Below, in pieces: positions 13,701 to 28,700 of a stretch of DNA of 64,000 bases. The notes beneath the pieces are model-generated. The model saw only the letters and a program-made list of their open reading frames with translations. It made no database searches and was not told the DNA's origin. Every line of letters begins with the position of its first letter. Within the stretch, counting starts at the first letter, position 1. The translations under genes were made by a program, and so were the position numbers. This stretch comes from Phoronis australis (taxonomy: Eukaryota; Phoronida; Phoronidae): NCBI GenBank assembly GCA_002633005.1, contig NMRA01000094.1, positions 393,714 through 457,713 on the forward strand, in the 5' to 3' direction.

Positions 13701-16700
13701 TTATTTCTGTGCGCACTTTGTTGACCTAAATGAACACAACATCCTATAGTCGAAGAGCATTTCTACAAAATTTTGAGGCTGTATTTGGAGACACTTTCAT
13801 TACTCTCCATCTCTGCACAATTTCCCTTTTTTCATGCCATAACAGCCCCATAATACTGTACAAAGATGTGGACTGAAAGTAACTTGGCACATAAATTTCC
13901 TCACTTCAAATTAATGAGGTGCCCCAGCCTACTCCCCCAAGCAATAGCCCAATGAAACCCTTAACTGCAAAAGAATGTAGCTGGGCCAAACCAACTTACA
14001 CTGTTAGTCACAGGCTTCATCTTCTCCTTGACCATAGTCTCTGATGACTTGGTCTCCTTGCCAACAGACGGAAAGATCCGTTGGAAGAATGAGAGCAGTT
14101 CTACCAGAGTAACTGGATTGGCTAGAAAACAAAGCAATTACTTCAGAACACGAGTTCCAGGTCAAATTAAATAAAAGTAAACATAGTAAAATAATATGAA
14201 AAACTCAAATCTACAATATTTATAAATCAGATCGTCCACACTGTTCCTAAGCAAATAATAAATCTTACAAATCTCTTAAAAATAATTCATTGGTCAAATC
14301 TAACGATGAGTAATGATTTCTGTCCAAATCAAGAGGCAATCATGAAGTCTCCTACAATTCCAGTAGTGAACAAAATTCCTCAGATTGACAAGTGGTCTCC
14401 AATGAACTAGAATTCCTCAGATTGACAAGTGGCCTCCAGTGAACTAGAGTGTCTGCAAGGCAGTAGAAGCACCAGACGGAGCAAAATTTTTCTCTGGAGT
14501 CAAGGATCATCAATATGAGAATAATGAGGTAACAGCCCTTCTTACATACAGTGAAATGCTCTCAAGGTGTTCACTATCTTTACAGCATACCTTGATCCAG
14601 TTGTAAGGACTGAAGTTATGCTCTCTTTGGTAAGTCCAAGACAGAAGACATTTGATGACAAGCATTTGAAACAGTGGAATGAATTTCACAAAACTTATTT
14701 GATTTCTGCACAGTACAAAACAGGATTACATACCAATGAACTCCAGACAATTGAACTGAATAGTGGCTATCTGCAGTGTTTCATCACAGGGTGTTGCAGG
14801 TTGTATCAACTCGTACTCCACAGAGATGAGCGCCTCCTCATCTGGGACCATCACCAGGTGGCAGTAGGTGTCAGGTGACACAGGGGAGGAGGGAGCAGCT
14901 TGAGAACAAGGTGCTTCCATCTGTGGCTTGTCTGGAACAAGGAAAGGAATTAATGGGTTTGTTTGGAACAAGGTATGGAATGCATTATTTGAACATGTCT
15001 TTAGTTGAAACAATGGAAGGAATATCTCATTTGAACATTAATCAGTGCAAAATCAGTGATGAAGTAGTAATTGTGGTGATGAGCTTTTAAGAAGGTTCAT
15101 TTTTCCTTTGTCAAAGGTTCCGGAGCCTGAATTATTAGCTTTATAAATTCAACTTTAAATATACTAAATTTAAATGTTTTTACTTCAGAAATCTTTGAAT
15201 TTCAGTATTTACAACAACAATTGTTATTGCAAAAGCTCAATTTTTGAGGCTCTTCTAAACTAGTTCACTGTGACAGATACTGCACTGGCAACAATCGCCT
15301 AGTTTGAAATTTCTTAGCAAATAATTTTGATGCTCAATACCTGAAGAATTTCCTATGAAACTTGTAAAAGCAGCAGTGACGGCATTCTGTAGTGACGTGG
15401 TCATCCCAGTGGTGGCGCTACTGAGCATGGTTTCACCGGGGGAGTGCAGTGAGCGTGGAGACGAGGGGCTCTGCGGTGACAGTGGAGACATGGCCATGTC
15501 AGGGGAGCCAGGTTCAGAGCCACGGATACTGCCACTCTTGGTGTCCAAACTGCACACACATTACAGAGAAATGTACACAAACAAGTCCAACTTTCAAAGC
15601 AACTGAGAGTAGACACAAGCAGAACACAGCGGCCATTGTTCGACTTGAAATAAGCGATGTAAGAATTAACTTGTACTTGAAACAAGTCTGAACAGCACAG
15701 TGGTTTGGGCTGTAACCATTTATTGGTACTCTCATAAGGCAAGTTAGCTGTCTAAAGATAACACTACTGACTCATCAGAGTTCATCAATTATTTCACTAA
15801 CTTGCCTCATTTGAGTCTGCTTTGGGTAGATGTTAGGCTTGAAAGCATAGTTATACACATGAGATGTTCGACAAAATATACTTTTTGGCATTTATCAAAG
15901 CTACTCTGCTTGTAATGACGTTGGCTTGCAAGCAGAAAGTACTGTACATTGACATAAATGATACACTTTCGTACAGTACCGTACAATGACATAAATGATA
16001 CACTTTCGTACAATACTTACTGTTTAAAACATGCGGTGCTAATGGAGATAAAAACCACTTTCACCAATATTATTTTGAGTGACAACATGCTCGTCAATAA
16101 TGAGTGGACCGGCCAAGAAGTAACCAGCCACATCACAAAATCCAAATGTTAAAGACAAGTAAACCCAGGTTCTTTGTGCATCTTTGCAAGCAGCAAGACA
16201 ACAACTCCAGCAAGTGTTAACCAGAATAATTTGAGTGATTTGCAGTGTCAGTTTACCTGAGTCTTCATTTTACTTCCAAAATCAGACACATCTGTAAAAT
16301 GCTCTCTGAATAGTTCAAATAAATGCAGTTACCTGAGGTTCTTGTGTGATGCGACGAGCAGTTCAAAGTCAGGTCCATAGGTCTGTATGGCATCAGCAAT
16401 GAGTAGACTATGAACAGACATGGAGACGGACATGTTGAGGGGTCGTTTGGTGAAGGTGGCGTGAACACCTGACACCTGCAGTTCAGCAGCACTCATACCT
16501 GGACGGAAAGAATGAACGTCAGGTGGTGATGTGGACACTCATTGGAGGCCAGGCGGGCACAGGTAAACAACATTTAATTAAATATGAATCTGTCAATTTG
16601 AGAAAGAAACAATTTCCTCAGGAAAGCATGTTATGCTTTGGTATACACATTTACATTGATGATCTTCTTTGCTTCAAAATAACACTACACTTGCATGGTC

Positions 16701-19700
16701 GAATTTTAAAGACAATGATAGAGCTCCCAATTTTGAGATTAAGGTTAAGGATAATAAAAAATATGGTTATGTTATCAATGAAAACATTAATGCTAAGCAT
16801 AATTCATGCTTAAAAACTACTAATTTACCACTTAACACAGTGCTAAAATTGTAATTTGAAACTGCCCACACCAAACTATGGGTGAGTTTGGTAGACGAAA
16901 AATGGACTCTGTTACAGTAGAACCAAGTGACCATTATTTTTACTCAATAATCAGAAGCATAGTTACGTCACCTTTACTCTGTATCTCCAAGGTCATCTTG
17001 TTAATAACAAACTGCATGACCACTAGCTGTGACCTATCTAATGCTTGTCTTGGGCTCTTTTGGTCCATTCCACTTGTCAAACTGAAATAGTTGTCATTGA
17101 TAAATAAAAAATTGTAAAAATTTTAACAGCAGTAGGAGGATACATCTAGAATATAATTACCAAAACTACTTGTTTTTCACATACTCTTTACAAAAGAGCT
17201 GTGTGAATGTAACAAACTCAAATGTAGATTAAGATCGAACAGTTATCAGTCTATAGCAACTGTGCAGTACATTGCAGTAATAATCAGATGCTATGACTTT
17301 AAATTGCCGGCATGACGCCAGAGGACTAGGGGAGCTGTATCAAACCACCATGATGACTTATAACAATTAGTGAATCAGGAAGAGTATTTTGTTTTATTAA
17401 CTTTGGCATGTACTATGGTCATATTATACTTTATTGAAACTAAACTAATCAACAAAAAGAACGCAGCTTAGATCTGGTTATAACACAAAAAGACATGACA
17501 AACAGTAGGTAACAATACCAACATTCCAACTTAATTTATAAATACAAACGATTTGGACTGAAAATGCCTCATTCAACAAAAAGCCATCTATAGTTCTGTT
17601 AAGTCAGTAACAACTCACTTGCTGCTGCTTGGCTGCCTGTCTCGGGATGTGAAATACATGCTTTTATTAGTCATGGCAGACTTAGTCATTGTGTCATTTG
17701 ATGAGGGCTTAGGGGCGCCACCTACAGCGGGGATTAGGCACTTGGACAGGGCTGCCACCTGCAATTGAAAATAAATCCAAACGAGTGAGACAGCCAACAA
17801 GACATACTCCAAAACCACAATGCAGAGCCTGCAAGCACAGCTTTATACTAGTGACCACAGGAGTGTGTGCAGTGGGCATATCCATTACCAATAAATTAAG
17901 CCTTAAAATGGAAATGTAACGAATACCAAAAGTGTACCTATTATGAACTTCTGCACATCATTATTTTCATGGGGTGGTCAGTATGAAATGCATCTTGTCA
18001 AAAATTAAAAAATGCTGAAACTTATTTAGTTCTGGCTTCTGCCGAAACACATTAAGAACATCATCCAATCAATTTCCCATAGTCCTCCTTTTTTATTCAA
18101 CTTTTAAAACCTTTAGCCAGATAATGCAATAACAATCATTGTACTAGGTGTCATTCATGTAGACCTGCACACATATGAAATATTTTGTGACAGGAACAGT
18201 AGTGCTGCCTTCACCTTCTGTTCGTTGACATGTAGCATGAGACAGGGAAGTGTTCCAGCCAACTTGGCACTGGGATACTGTACATCAGAAGTTGAGAGGA
18301 GACGGCGGTCATACTGAACAGACACTGTGAACTTGTCCACAATGTGCAGATGACTGGTCCCTTTGAAGTGGGCATGGCGCCAGTTCTCACGCACACGACC
18401 TACCATGACCTGCAGGTCAGACAGGTCAAGGAGATACCTGGAGATAGAAGATGTTGGGTGGATGATAGAAGCAAACACACATGGGGCGTCTTAACGTGGA
18501 TGGATCCAGTTTGATCCTAAATGGTGAGCAGTGAGGTCATGAAAAACAAAACAGCTTGCCAGTTATGTCTATATTGAGCTTCAACGGGTCAAAAATGGCC
18601 ACCTCCAAAGCATGATGAAAAATGAAGTTGTACACCGAGTCAGATATAATACTTCATTCTGACCACAGTAAAGTCGTGGCAACCACGAAGTATTAAAAGA
18701 AGCATGAACTACATGTTTCAGCATTTTAATATGAATTTTTGAAAGTGAAGGTTGGTTACTGGAATCCACATATTGTTAAATAGTGCAAAGTATTTTTCTT
18801 TTTACTTTGAAAAGTAAAAATTTACTAGTTCAGTAAAACCCCCACTGTGTCACGCCCACCCACACACGGGGGAAAACGTGACACACTGCGAGCACTGTTT
18901 TTCGTGACGTCACTGAGGCTGTACAGCATAAAGAGATAGGTCATTAGCCATGTGAGTACAAAGTCCAGTCGACAGATCAGCATGTACATACCCACAACCT
19001 TTTTCCTTTTTCTTTCCTATAATGTTGATTCACCCCAGGGCCTAGCAAGCCAGCTAGCTGTATGAAGACTATTTTCAAAATAGCCTTGGGTACCAGACTG
19101 AGTAATACTGTGTGATGAGCTCCGTTAGACTCACACATCCAGGGTAGTTCTGCTCCTCACCTCATCCCGAAACTTATATCAAGATGAAGAGCTATAATCC
19201 GGCAGGGGAGCGTGCAAATATCTGGGTGTATACGACACTCACCTTGCCCACTGAAGCTGTTTTAAGTGAAAAACAATCTAGCTTTTTATCTCATAATTCT
19301 CAGCCTTTTGTATCAAAGCAAACAGTATGCTCAACACGCGCTATTTCTTAAAACTTTGCAAAATCTGTCGGGAGATGATGACAGCTTCGCAAGAGCAAAA
19401 TTTGTTCTGAAATTCGGTTTCCTGGTATTAAAATACTAAAAACTTGTAAGGAAATGAAGTCAGCTCTAATAATTTGTTGTGACGTATATGCAACGTTGAA
19501 GAACAGTTCGATCGCTTGTTATACATGAAAGAAAAATAACTCGTGGAACAAAACTGGCCAATAAGGCAACAGGTGACGGAGCCGAAAGCCGACCTGAAAG
19601 AGCGCACCCAAATTTTAGCAGCAGAGTGAACAACAGAACGCCAATTTTTTCAACTGCACCAGAAAATAATTTAGTTTACTCAAGAGTAATTTTTAATGAC

Positions 19701-22700
19701 ACTAATATTGTGTCAGATTTTATCTCATCAGTTTTTACCCACGTCAGTGCAACGGCTGTATATTTAGTATACAGCTTGCACCAAGGCAAGGCTACGCAGT
19801 CGGGGCCCTTTCCTGGCCTGATGCCGAGAACAGCATCATTCCACTAATAGTCCACACTACATGGCAGTAAACTTGTATCATGAGCTTTTGAGAGCCAAGA
19901 TCGCAGACAAGTTACACATTGAGCACAGTTCTGTAGCTGAGAGGCATTCACCCAATGAGCTATAAACATACTAAGTTTAATTTATCTCATTGCCTTCACC
20001 CACGGTACTGCCTCAGTGACGTCAGACTTGCATTAGCCAATAGGAATTAACAAATTTTGGAAAAATGCTTTTTACAAAAATGTGACAGAATAACAAAGAC
20101 GTGATTTCTGATGTAGATTATTCTTAAATTAAATTACATTAACAATGCATGTTATCGTACTTCAAGAACCATTTAAGTTACCTTATTTCATGCGTCATCA
20201 CAAATATTACACCAGAACAACCAACTTTGCTATTGGTTGAAATGGGATGTGCCAGGGTCATAGTCATATTACCAATGCAACTTTCAAATGAATATAACAT
20301 AACACTATCCAGCACATGCTCCAGTCAACAGGCACTATAATCAGTAGCAGCAAACTCAGGGATCCAAAATGAGTTTGTTTAACCACTAACTTTTGCAATC
20401 CCCAGAACTACCTCTAAAATAATCTAGATCAAAAGCAATCAGAGTAAACTATACAATATAATGACATTTTCTTTATTATTATTACCTGTCATAGAGTCGA
20501 TCATACAAGTCTTTCTCAGTTATACCCTCCTCAAGTACTGCAGACAGAGACTGCTTCATGCCCACACTGTCAACTATGTCTACACCAGGCTCAGTCTCAT
20601 TAGGGGGAGATGAACAGGGTGTCTCAAAGGCATCTACAAACAGAAAGCAAACCCTGACATCTCAAAGGCATCTACAGACAACAACCCCAGGGAGAGTCAA
20701 GGCATCTACAGAAAACAACCCAGGGACAGTCAAGGTATCAATAGACAGCAACCCCTGGGACAGTCGAGGCATCTACAGACAGCAACCCCTGGGACAGTCG
20801 AAGTATCAACAGACAGCAACCCCTGGGACAGTCAAGGCATCTACAGACAGCAACCCTGGGACAGTCACGGCATCTACAGACAGCAACCCCTGGGACAGTC
20901 GAGGCATCTACAGACAACAACCCCTGGGATAGTCGAGGCATCTACAGACAGCAACTCCTGGGACAGTCGAGGTATCAACAGACAGCTACCCCTGGACTGT
21001 CGAGGCATCTACAGACAGCAAACCCTGGGACAGTCAAGGCATCTACAGACAGCAAACCCTGGGACAATCAAGGTATCAACTTGATAATAAACTAAAACCA
21101 ATAGTACAGTAATTGGCTTCCTAACCCAACTTGTAGCCTACTGTACAACCTATACCATAAATTTCTAAAATCATGATGCTTCACGAATAAATGATTTGAT
21201 CAAACTTTAAATATTATGAAAGCTGTAATGATGTATTTTGCAAGGTGAACAACTCATGATTTTAACAAGAGTTGACACACAGGCAAAAAAAATGTTTCTC
21301 TAAGTTGGTAAGTAGTACAATATTATTATATACAACACTTTCTTTCAAATACGAGTACATAATTATCTTATGCTGCCTTGTAATGTTCCAGGTTTTAAGA
21401 CCTAGCCATAAAACATGACATTGAAAGGACAGACATAGTTAAACAGGCCAGTTGACAGTTACCTTCTGTGTCATCAGACACTGTAGTCGATGAAGCTTTG
21501 GATGGAAGGTTGCACTTGTTTTTAAGCAGGAGACGGCCAAAGTCAAACACAACAAGAATGGAATTAGTGTCGAGAAAGTTCTCCGGGACAATAATTTTTG
21601 GAGCAGCAATGTCAAGGTCAACTGCAAACCTTTTGGCTGTTATCTGAAAAGAGTAGTCATAACATCAAGCAAGATTCCAAAAGCAATGTTGTCAGATGGC
21701 ACAAAATGAATGAATATCCCTCCATATTGAATACTACAGACCCAAGACAATGACCAACAATGAATGCCTACTCTAAGCACAAGATCACATTACTATACGC
21801 ATTTCATTTATCTACTTGCTTACTATGCTCAACATGAAGTTCATTGTCAAACTTCCAAAATTTTTTCACAAAATTCAATATTCACATGTTGGATTTTAAA
21901 AGTATACCAAACCCCGTATTGGCCTATCAATAGATATTACCAATGACTGTCTCATCCAGCTATCTAAAACCAAACAAGTCTCTGTAACGCTCATTAACCC
22001 TCAAAAGTTTGTACCAAATCTGAAAAGACCATTCAGGGTGCAACCTTCAATTTTGGTGCACCTTGTAGCTCCTTGCTAACCTTTATCAACTGTTCTCCCT
22101 CTCCATTACATGCAATTTTGCTTTTTGTGCCTCAGTAGAACATGTCACCACTGCTCGACTCCAAATCATCTGCTAATGATTTGCTTAAGAAGCTGTTTAT
22201 GCAAAACAGTTAATAAATGTCCGCTGTTGAAACATTTTAAACTAGCTGCCGTACTTTGTACTTTCACCAGTGGCTAGGTTGTTTTTTCACAGGTTGAAAA
22301 TTCTACACAATAAATTTTCAACAAAGAAAAATGGCCCTTGGAATTAAATGCTACATTCTTCTGCATTTTAAAGACATACTGAGCGATGCTGAGGTAACAT
22401 TATTATTACTTTTAGAACATCTCGTTTTATACAAAATGGTGAGTGCTGAGTGCTTACATTTAATTTTGTGACAATCACAAAATTTGAGAAACGAAAAAAG
22501 ATAAACTTATTGCTTCTGTGGAAATTAAATTGGCTCAATAAAATATTAATGAATTTGACCTGCTAATGTAGCATTCAACATAACATTTACTGTGTAGCTA
22601 TACAGTAGATTGACTTGAGCTCATCAGATGACTTATCTTGATTATCTAAGTACCAGACTATAGAATTTGGAGATATTTGAATAGGGGAGCAGATGATGCA

Positions 22701-25700
22701 AAACAATTCTACAGTGTTGATCCACTGACCTCTTGACCCTCCAGGAACTGATCCAGTGTCTGGCGTAGCTCCACTTTAGTCTGTTGCTTCAGCTCCTCAT
22801 AACGGTTGATGGCAGCAGCTGAACAGAAGACACAATATTACATACTAATCAAACACATGAATCAGGGCATCCCAGGCACTACAGTTTAACACAGTCATAC
22901 AATAATAAAAACATATTTATTGCAGGCGGTCTGGTATACATTGTACCAGCCGTGCTCAGGTAGATCCATCGTAATGACCACCTGGAGCCCTATATATTAT
23001 ATTTTATAGTTAAAACCCAACTGATGAGCTAGAGGCCTGACTTTGACAGTGTCCTTAAAGAAAGAGGACACTTCTCCCACTCAGCCACAATGCTGCCTGC
23101 AACAGATCCAACAGATATACACTATTTTTTCAATTATCACTTTCTTGTATCACTTTGTCACACTGAAGTCAACACTTCTCTCACGAGATTCAATTATCAT
23201 AAACACATAAATGTGATGTACACTAAAGGTGAGTAGGTTACCACATCACTGGTAACTAAAGTTCATAATTACACCCCATGACCAGTTACATCCCAACTGA
23301 CTTTGAGGGTACACCAACTGGAACAAGAAATCCCAAGGTGCTTGTGGTTCTCTACAGTTGTAGGAGTTTATTTGTGGAGTTAAGTATAATCTGATAGAAG
23401 CTGAGGCCTATTTGTGGACTAAAGTATAATATGATGGAAGGCGGAGCTTATTTGTGGACTAAAGGATATGCTGGAAGGCGGGGCTTATTTGTGGACTAAG
23501 TATAATATGATGGAAGCCGGAGCCTACTTGTGGACTAAAGTATAATATGATGAAAAGCAAAGCCTATTTGTGGACTAACGTATAATATGACGAAAGGAGA
23601 ACCCATTTGTGGACTTAAGCACAATATGACGGAAGGCAGGGCCTATTTGTGGACTAAAGTAAACAACCAACACTATTTCAAGGTTGCCTTTTACTCATAA
23701 ATGTTGAGATAACCCTGATAGAACCAGTACAATACACTGTATTATCTTGATAACTCTGATAGAACCAGTACAATACACTCACTGTATTATCCTGATAACC
23801 CTGACAGAACCAGTACAATATACTATATTACCCTGATAACCCTGACTGAACCAGTACAATACATGTCTGTATTATCCTGATAACCCTGATAGAACCAGTA
23901 CAATACACTGTATTACCCTGATAACCCTGACAGAACCAGTACAATACACTGCGTTATCCTGATAACCCTGACAGAACCAGTACAATACATGTCTGTATTA
24001 CCCTGATAACCCTGACAGAACCAGTACAATACACTGTGTTAACCTGATAACCCTGACAGAACAAGAACAGTACAAGAACATCGAAACCATCAGCAACTCA
24101 AAAAAGCTTCAGAGTTTATTGGGGTTGACCAATCTCAAAACTGCAAAAATGTACGCATTGACTATGACTTAAGTTTCAGTCTCATTGATCACAAATTTTA
24201 TGTCCATTCAGCGCAATACTGTTTTTAGAAACAAAAACCGCTTCATTAACAAACGAGTTTAACATTGATAGCTATACAGTGGCAAAATGGCCCTTTAAAA
24301 ACTCCATTCTACCTTCTTGAGATGACCATTAGTCAACTATATTTTCTAGAAATGATATCAAGGCATTCAATCTTCAATCATTTTTAGATCGCGTTGGTTG
24401 CAGTTTTAGGTGGCTGCATCAGCGTATTAGGTGTGGAGGCATGGGAGGCAGTTGCAATTTAGATTCAGGCATGGGAGGCAGTTGCAATTTAGATTCAGGC
24501 ATGGGAGGCAGTTGCAATTTAGATTCAGGCATGGGAGGCAGTTGCAATTTAGATTCAGGCATGGGAGGCAGTTGACCCTTAGAGTAAGGCAAACAGTAAT
24601 AAAACTTCAGGCAGAACACAAAAAAATTCACGCAGCAGAACATCCAAGTGGAAAAATACAGTATTTATTTATTTATTTATTATTGTGATACTTAAAATGA
24701 GGGGGGCCTCTTCAGTGATAGCACTACTTTCCAAGAGGGGGGGTGAAAGAGATATAAGGGGGGGTGAAATCATGGGCAACTGGGGAATCAGTAGCAACAT
24801 GGGAGGGGGAGAAAGTTATGTCATATGCCCCCCATGACCTATGTCATACGGCTTCACAAAAGAAAATAAGGGTGGGGTCGAGTCGAGTCCAAATTGGCGA
24901 TGGAATTTTTTACCAAAAGTGATCTCAGTAATGTCTGATTAGGCAATTTTTGGGAAACATTTTTAAAGACTGCCGAACAGAAATTTTCCCATTGTGTGAC
25001 TGGTATTTCGAAGAAAAAAACAAAGTACAAACTTTTGTCAATGTACCGCCATTTCGTCACTGGCAAGCTCTCTTTCTGGTCACAAGAGGGTGATGCAAAG
25101 ATTCCCATAAAGCCTGGTGAGTGCATCGGTCAGGCATGCGCACTCCCGTCAATGGAACAAGAATTTATAGATTTTTACATGTAACCGTTAAGTGAGCTTT
25201 CACTCAATTGTCACACGCACGCACGCACGCACACACACACACACCTACACACAGACACACACACCTGTAATGTGAAGTTCATTCAACTTCTCATCATCCA
25301 TGTTTGGTTTGAAGAACTCAGACAGTCTCTGCATGGCGTTGCGATTGTAGATGATATCGAGAGGCTTCGTCTTGACAGCAAACCTGGCTCCAACAAGGGA
25401 ACAACTTTTTATTCGAATTATCAATTAAAACTACATGCATCAGACATTCACTACATATATTTTCAATGATTATTACAAAAATTACGAGTTAAGCCCATAA
25501 AGAATTAGAAAGCGTTATATCTGAGTGTACTGACAATCAATATTTATCTGATTTGAATCTAGCCTGAACAGCAGTATCATGCCAAACATGAGGGAACGCC
25601 TTCTTTTGCAGCTCTAGAACAAGCAGCACTGGTATAATACATACCTAAACCATGAAAAATCAATCATGATAAATTTCAATCTAAACAAACCGTATCACTT

Positions 25701-28700
25701 TGATAAAGAGACAATAAGTAGCAGCCACCAATGATAAAAGTTGACACAAGTATACAAGGGAACATGACTGGCACTATTATTGGCATCTAGATGCAGTTGT
25801 CACTCATTGCTTCCTTGCAATTTCCCCTCCAATAACACATACCTGTAATCAGCCTTCAACCCTGGTGGGTTGATTTCACAGGTAAGTTCAAACAAAGTCT
25901 CATTGCTGGGTTCATCTGCAAATGCCCCCTCAGGTTGGAAGTAGGAGAGTGGAGAAGAGCTGGCAGCCCGCCCCACGATAGGAAACGACTTCACATGTGG
26001 CAGGAGGAGGCCCCTCTCCTAAAATGCAACCACTCACTTAACTACACAATTCACAATGTCTACAGTAATTGACCTATCGCAAGCTCCGCCCTCTTGCGTA
26101 ATGTCGATGGACAAAAAATAACTTATACCCGGCAACGTGTTGTTTGTCAGGTAAAATTGCGGCTTGGAAATAAAGGTGTGTCAATAATGTTGCATTCTAA
26201 ATGGTCAGTTAATCCATCACTCGCCAAATATCAATTGGCAGTTGGCTTCCAATACTCTTCACAATGCTGTTAATACAAATCACAAAAGGTGACTAGAACT
26301 GAGCTCATTGTCAACATCGTTGTGTGCTGGGTTTTTTCAGCTATCTTCAAATAAGCCACTTTTGGATGCATTCAACTCTCATTGAGTAAACACTTCTCTA
26401 CTGACTGACAATTGGCTTTCTGTTTCATCATATTAAGGAAAATGCGACTGACACAAAGGAAGTTCACCACTGATGTCTGATTGCCCTGTCCGATATTTGA
26501 AACCTGGTGAAATCTCACGCCCCTTTTGCGAATGATACAACACAATCCAATTATGTACATTCTAATATGAAATGATTAATAACAAAATACTTATAAACAA
26601 AAATAATAACTCAGACAATCTCAGAGCAGGCTGCTATCAAGCTTAACTATGCTGCAACTTGACTGTAATATGAAAGTACAAAACAAATACTTATGACCAC
26701 ACCTTGCTTTGAGGGGAAACAAGAACAGGGAACAGAGATCCAGCGGTGATTTTGTCTGTCAGTCGTAAACCACCAACAGCAATGCCAAACAGCATAGAAC
26801 TGGATCGGGGTCGCGAGACGAATGTGATGCCGATTCTGGAACATTCTAGCTCCATTAAGCTTTGACGCCTCCTGGTGGTAGACTTATCAGAGAGCAGCTT
26901 GAATGAGCCGCTCTGAAGAGTGAAGTGAAGCTTGGCAAAGACTGTGTCACGTTTCAACAGGGTGTTGTTCTCAACTGAGTCTTCAATCACGTCAAGGATC
27001 TCTTGCTCTGAATGAAGAAGTCAACTGTTAACTTGTGAATTATTAATGCCTCACTCAAGAAAAAGCCCTTCAAAGGTAGAAGTCAAAGTTGAGAATTCAA
27101 ACAAAATTTTTTTAGTTAATCTAAGACATCACACAGAAGTTATGCCTGATAGTGACTTAGTAAAATGTACATTAGACTTTCAGTACACACCAAAAACAAT
27201 CAGAAAAATGACCCAAAATTCCCAGTCATGCGTGCAAGCGGAATTCATCATCAAAGATTCATCACGGCAGTAAAACAGTATTTTGTATGATTACGCTTGG
27301 CGTGTACTATACTAATAACGAGTCAAAATATAACGTTTTTATCAACAAGGCATAGAACAAGAGCGGAAAGCATTACTACACAAGCGTAACAAAACCAACT
27401 TTAAATTGAGCAGTACTATGTTACCAATTTGGGCCTCGACTTCCTCAATCTTTGCTGCATCTACTGCCCTTGTGGTGCCCTCTGTTGGCAGGGTTTCACT
27501 CTGTTGACTAGAGTAGCCAGTCCAGCCAGGGAACCATCGCTGGAACAGTCCAGGTTGACTGCTCACAGGGGGTGCAGGCGGAGAGCCAGTGGACTGGGAT
27601 GCAGTAGAGGTGGACGCAGGCTTGGCTGTCTGCACAGTTACCTACAGTAAACAGAGAGGAGTAGCAAGATCAAGGTGAATTTGTGAAGAGTGTTCAGCCA
27701 ATAACTCAAATTAATCACTTTTACTCTCTTCAGCACCACAAAGTGTGCAAACCAATCAAAAATTACCTTTTTACATTGATTAACTCATCTTTTTCATCAT
27801 CCTAATAAAAAGTCCTATCAAACCAAAATTCACCCATGACAGACTGAACATGACGCTGCACACACTGAACATGTTACCAACAAACCAAATAGCACACTCA
27901 CCCCACCATGCACTACTCACCTCCTTCCACCTGCCAGCCTTCTTCACCTGTTCCACAGCCAATTCACGCAGGATCTTGAGCTCCTCAAATGTCAACTCAT
28001 CCTCGATCATGTCCACCATTGTCTGGTAAACATATCAGAGAAAGAATGTTTTAGGAACTTGAAGGAACTTCATCAGCCAAGAACCACTTCCACATTGAAA
28101 CAAGGCTTGAGACAGTGTTCTCACTTACCAGACGGTAAGGCTTGAGACAGTGTTCTCATTTACCAGATGGTAAGGCTTGAGACAGTGTTCTCACTTACCA
28201 GATGGTAAGGCTTGAGACAGTGTTCTCACTTACCAGACGGTAAGGCTTGAGACAGTGTTCTCACTTACCAGATGGTAAGGCTTGAGACAGTGTTCTCATT
28301 TACCAGACGGTAAGTCAATAAGAAATCCATGCAGACACAAAAGCTGGTGATTTTCAGAGAAAATAACAAATATAGTAAGTAGCCAATCCATGCTTTGATG
28401 CTGACTGGATTTCAGGCCACTGATGGTGGCATAGCTACTGATGTTGGCATAGCTACTCCTGGTAACATAGCTACTCCTGGTAACATAGCTACTGATGTTG
28501 TCATAGCTACTCCTGGTGACATAGCTACTCCTGGTAACATAGCTACTGATGTTGGCATAGCTACTCCTGGTAACATAGCTACTCCTGGTAACATAGCTAC
28601 TGATGTTGGCATAGCTACTCCAGGTAACATAGCTACTCCTGGTAACATAGCTACTGATGTTGTCATAGCTACTCCTGGTGACATAGCTATTGATGGTGGC

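Noticed and set aside
16640-16700. YIDDLL, resembling the reverse-transcriptase active-site motif
   Set aside because: Isolated six residues with no other polymerase motifs on either side; intron 20/21 sequence, chance match.
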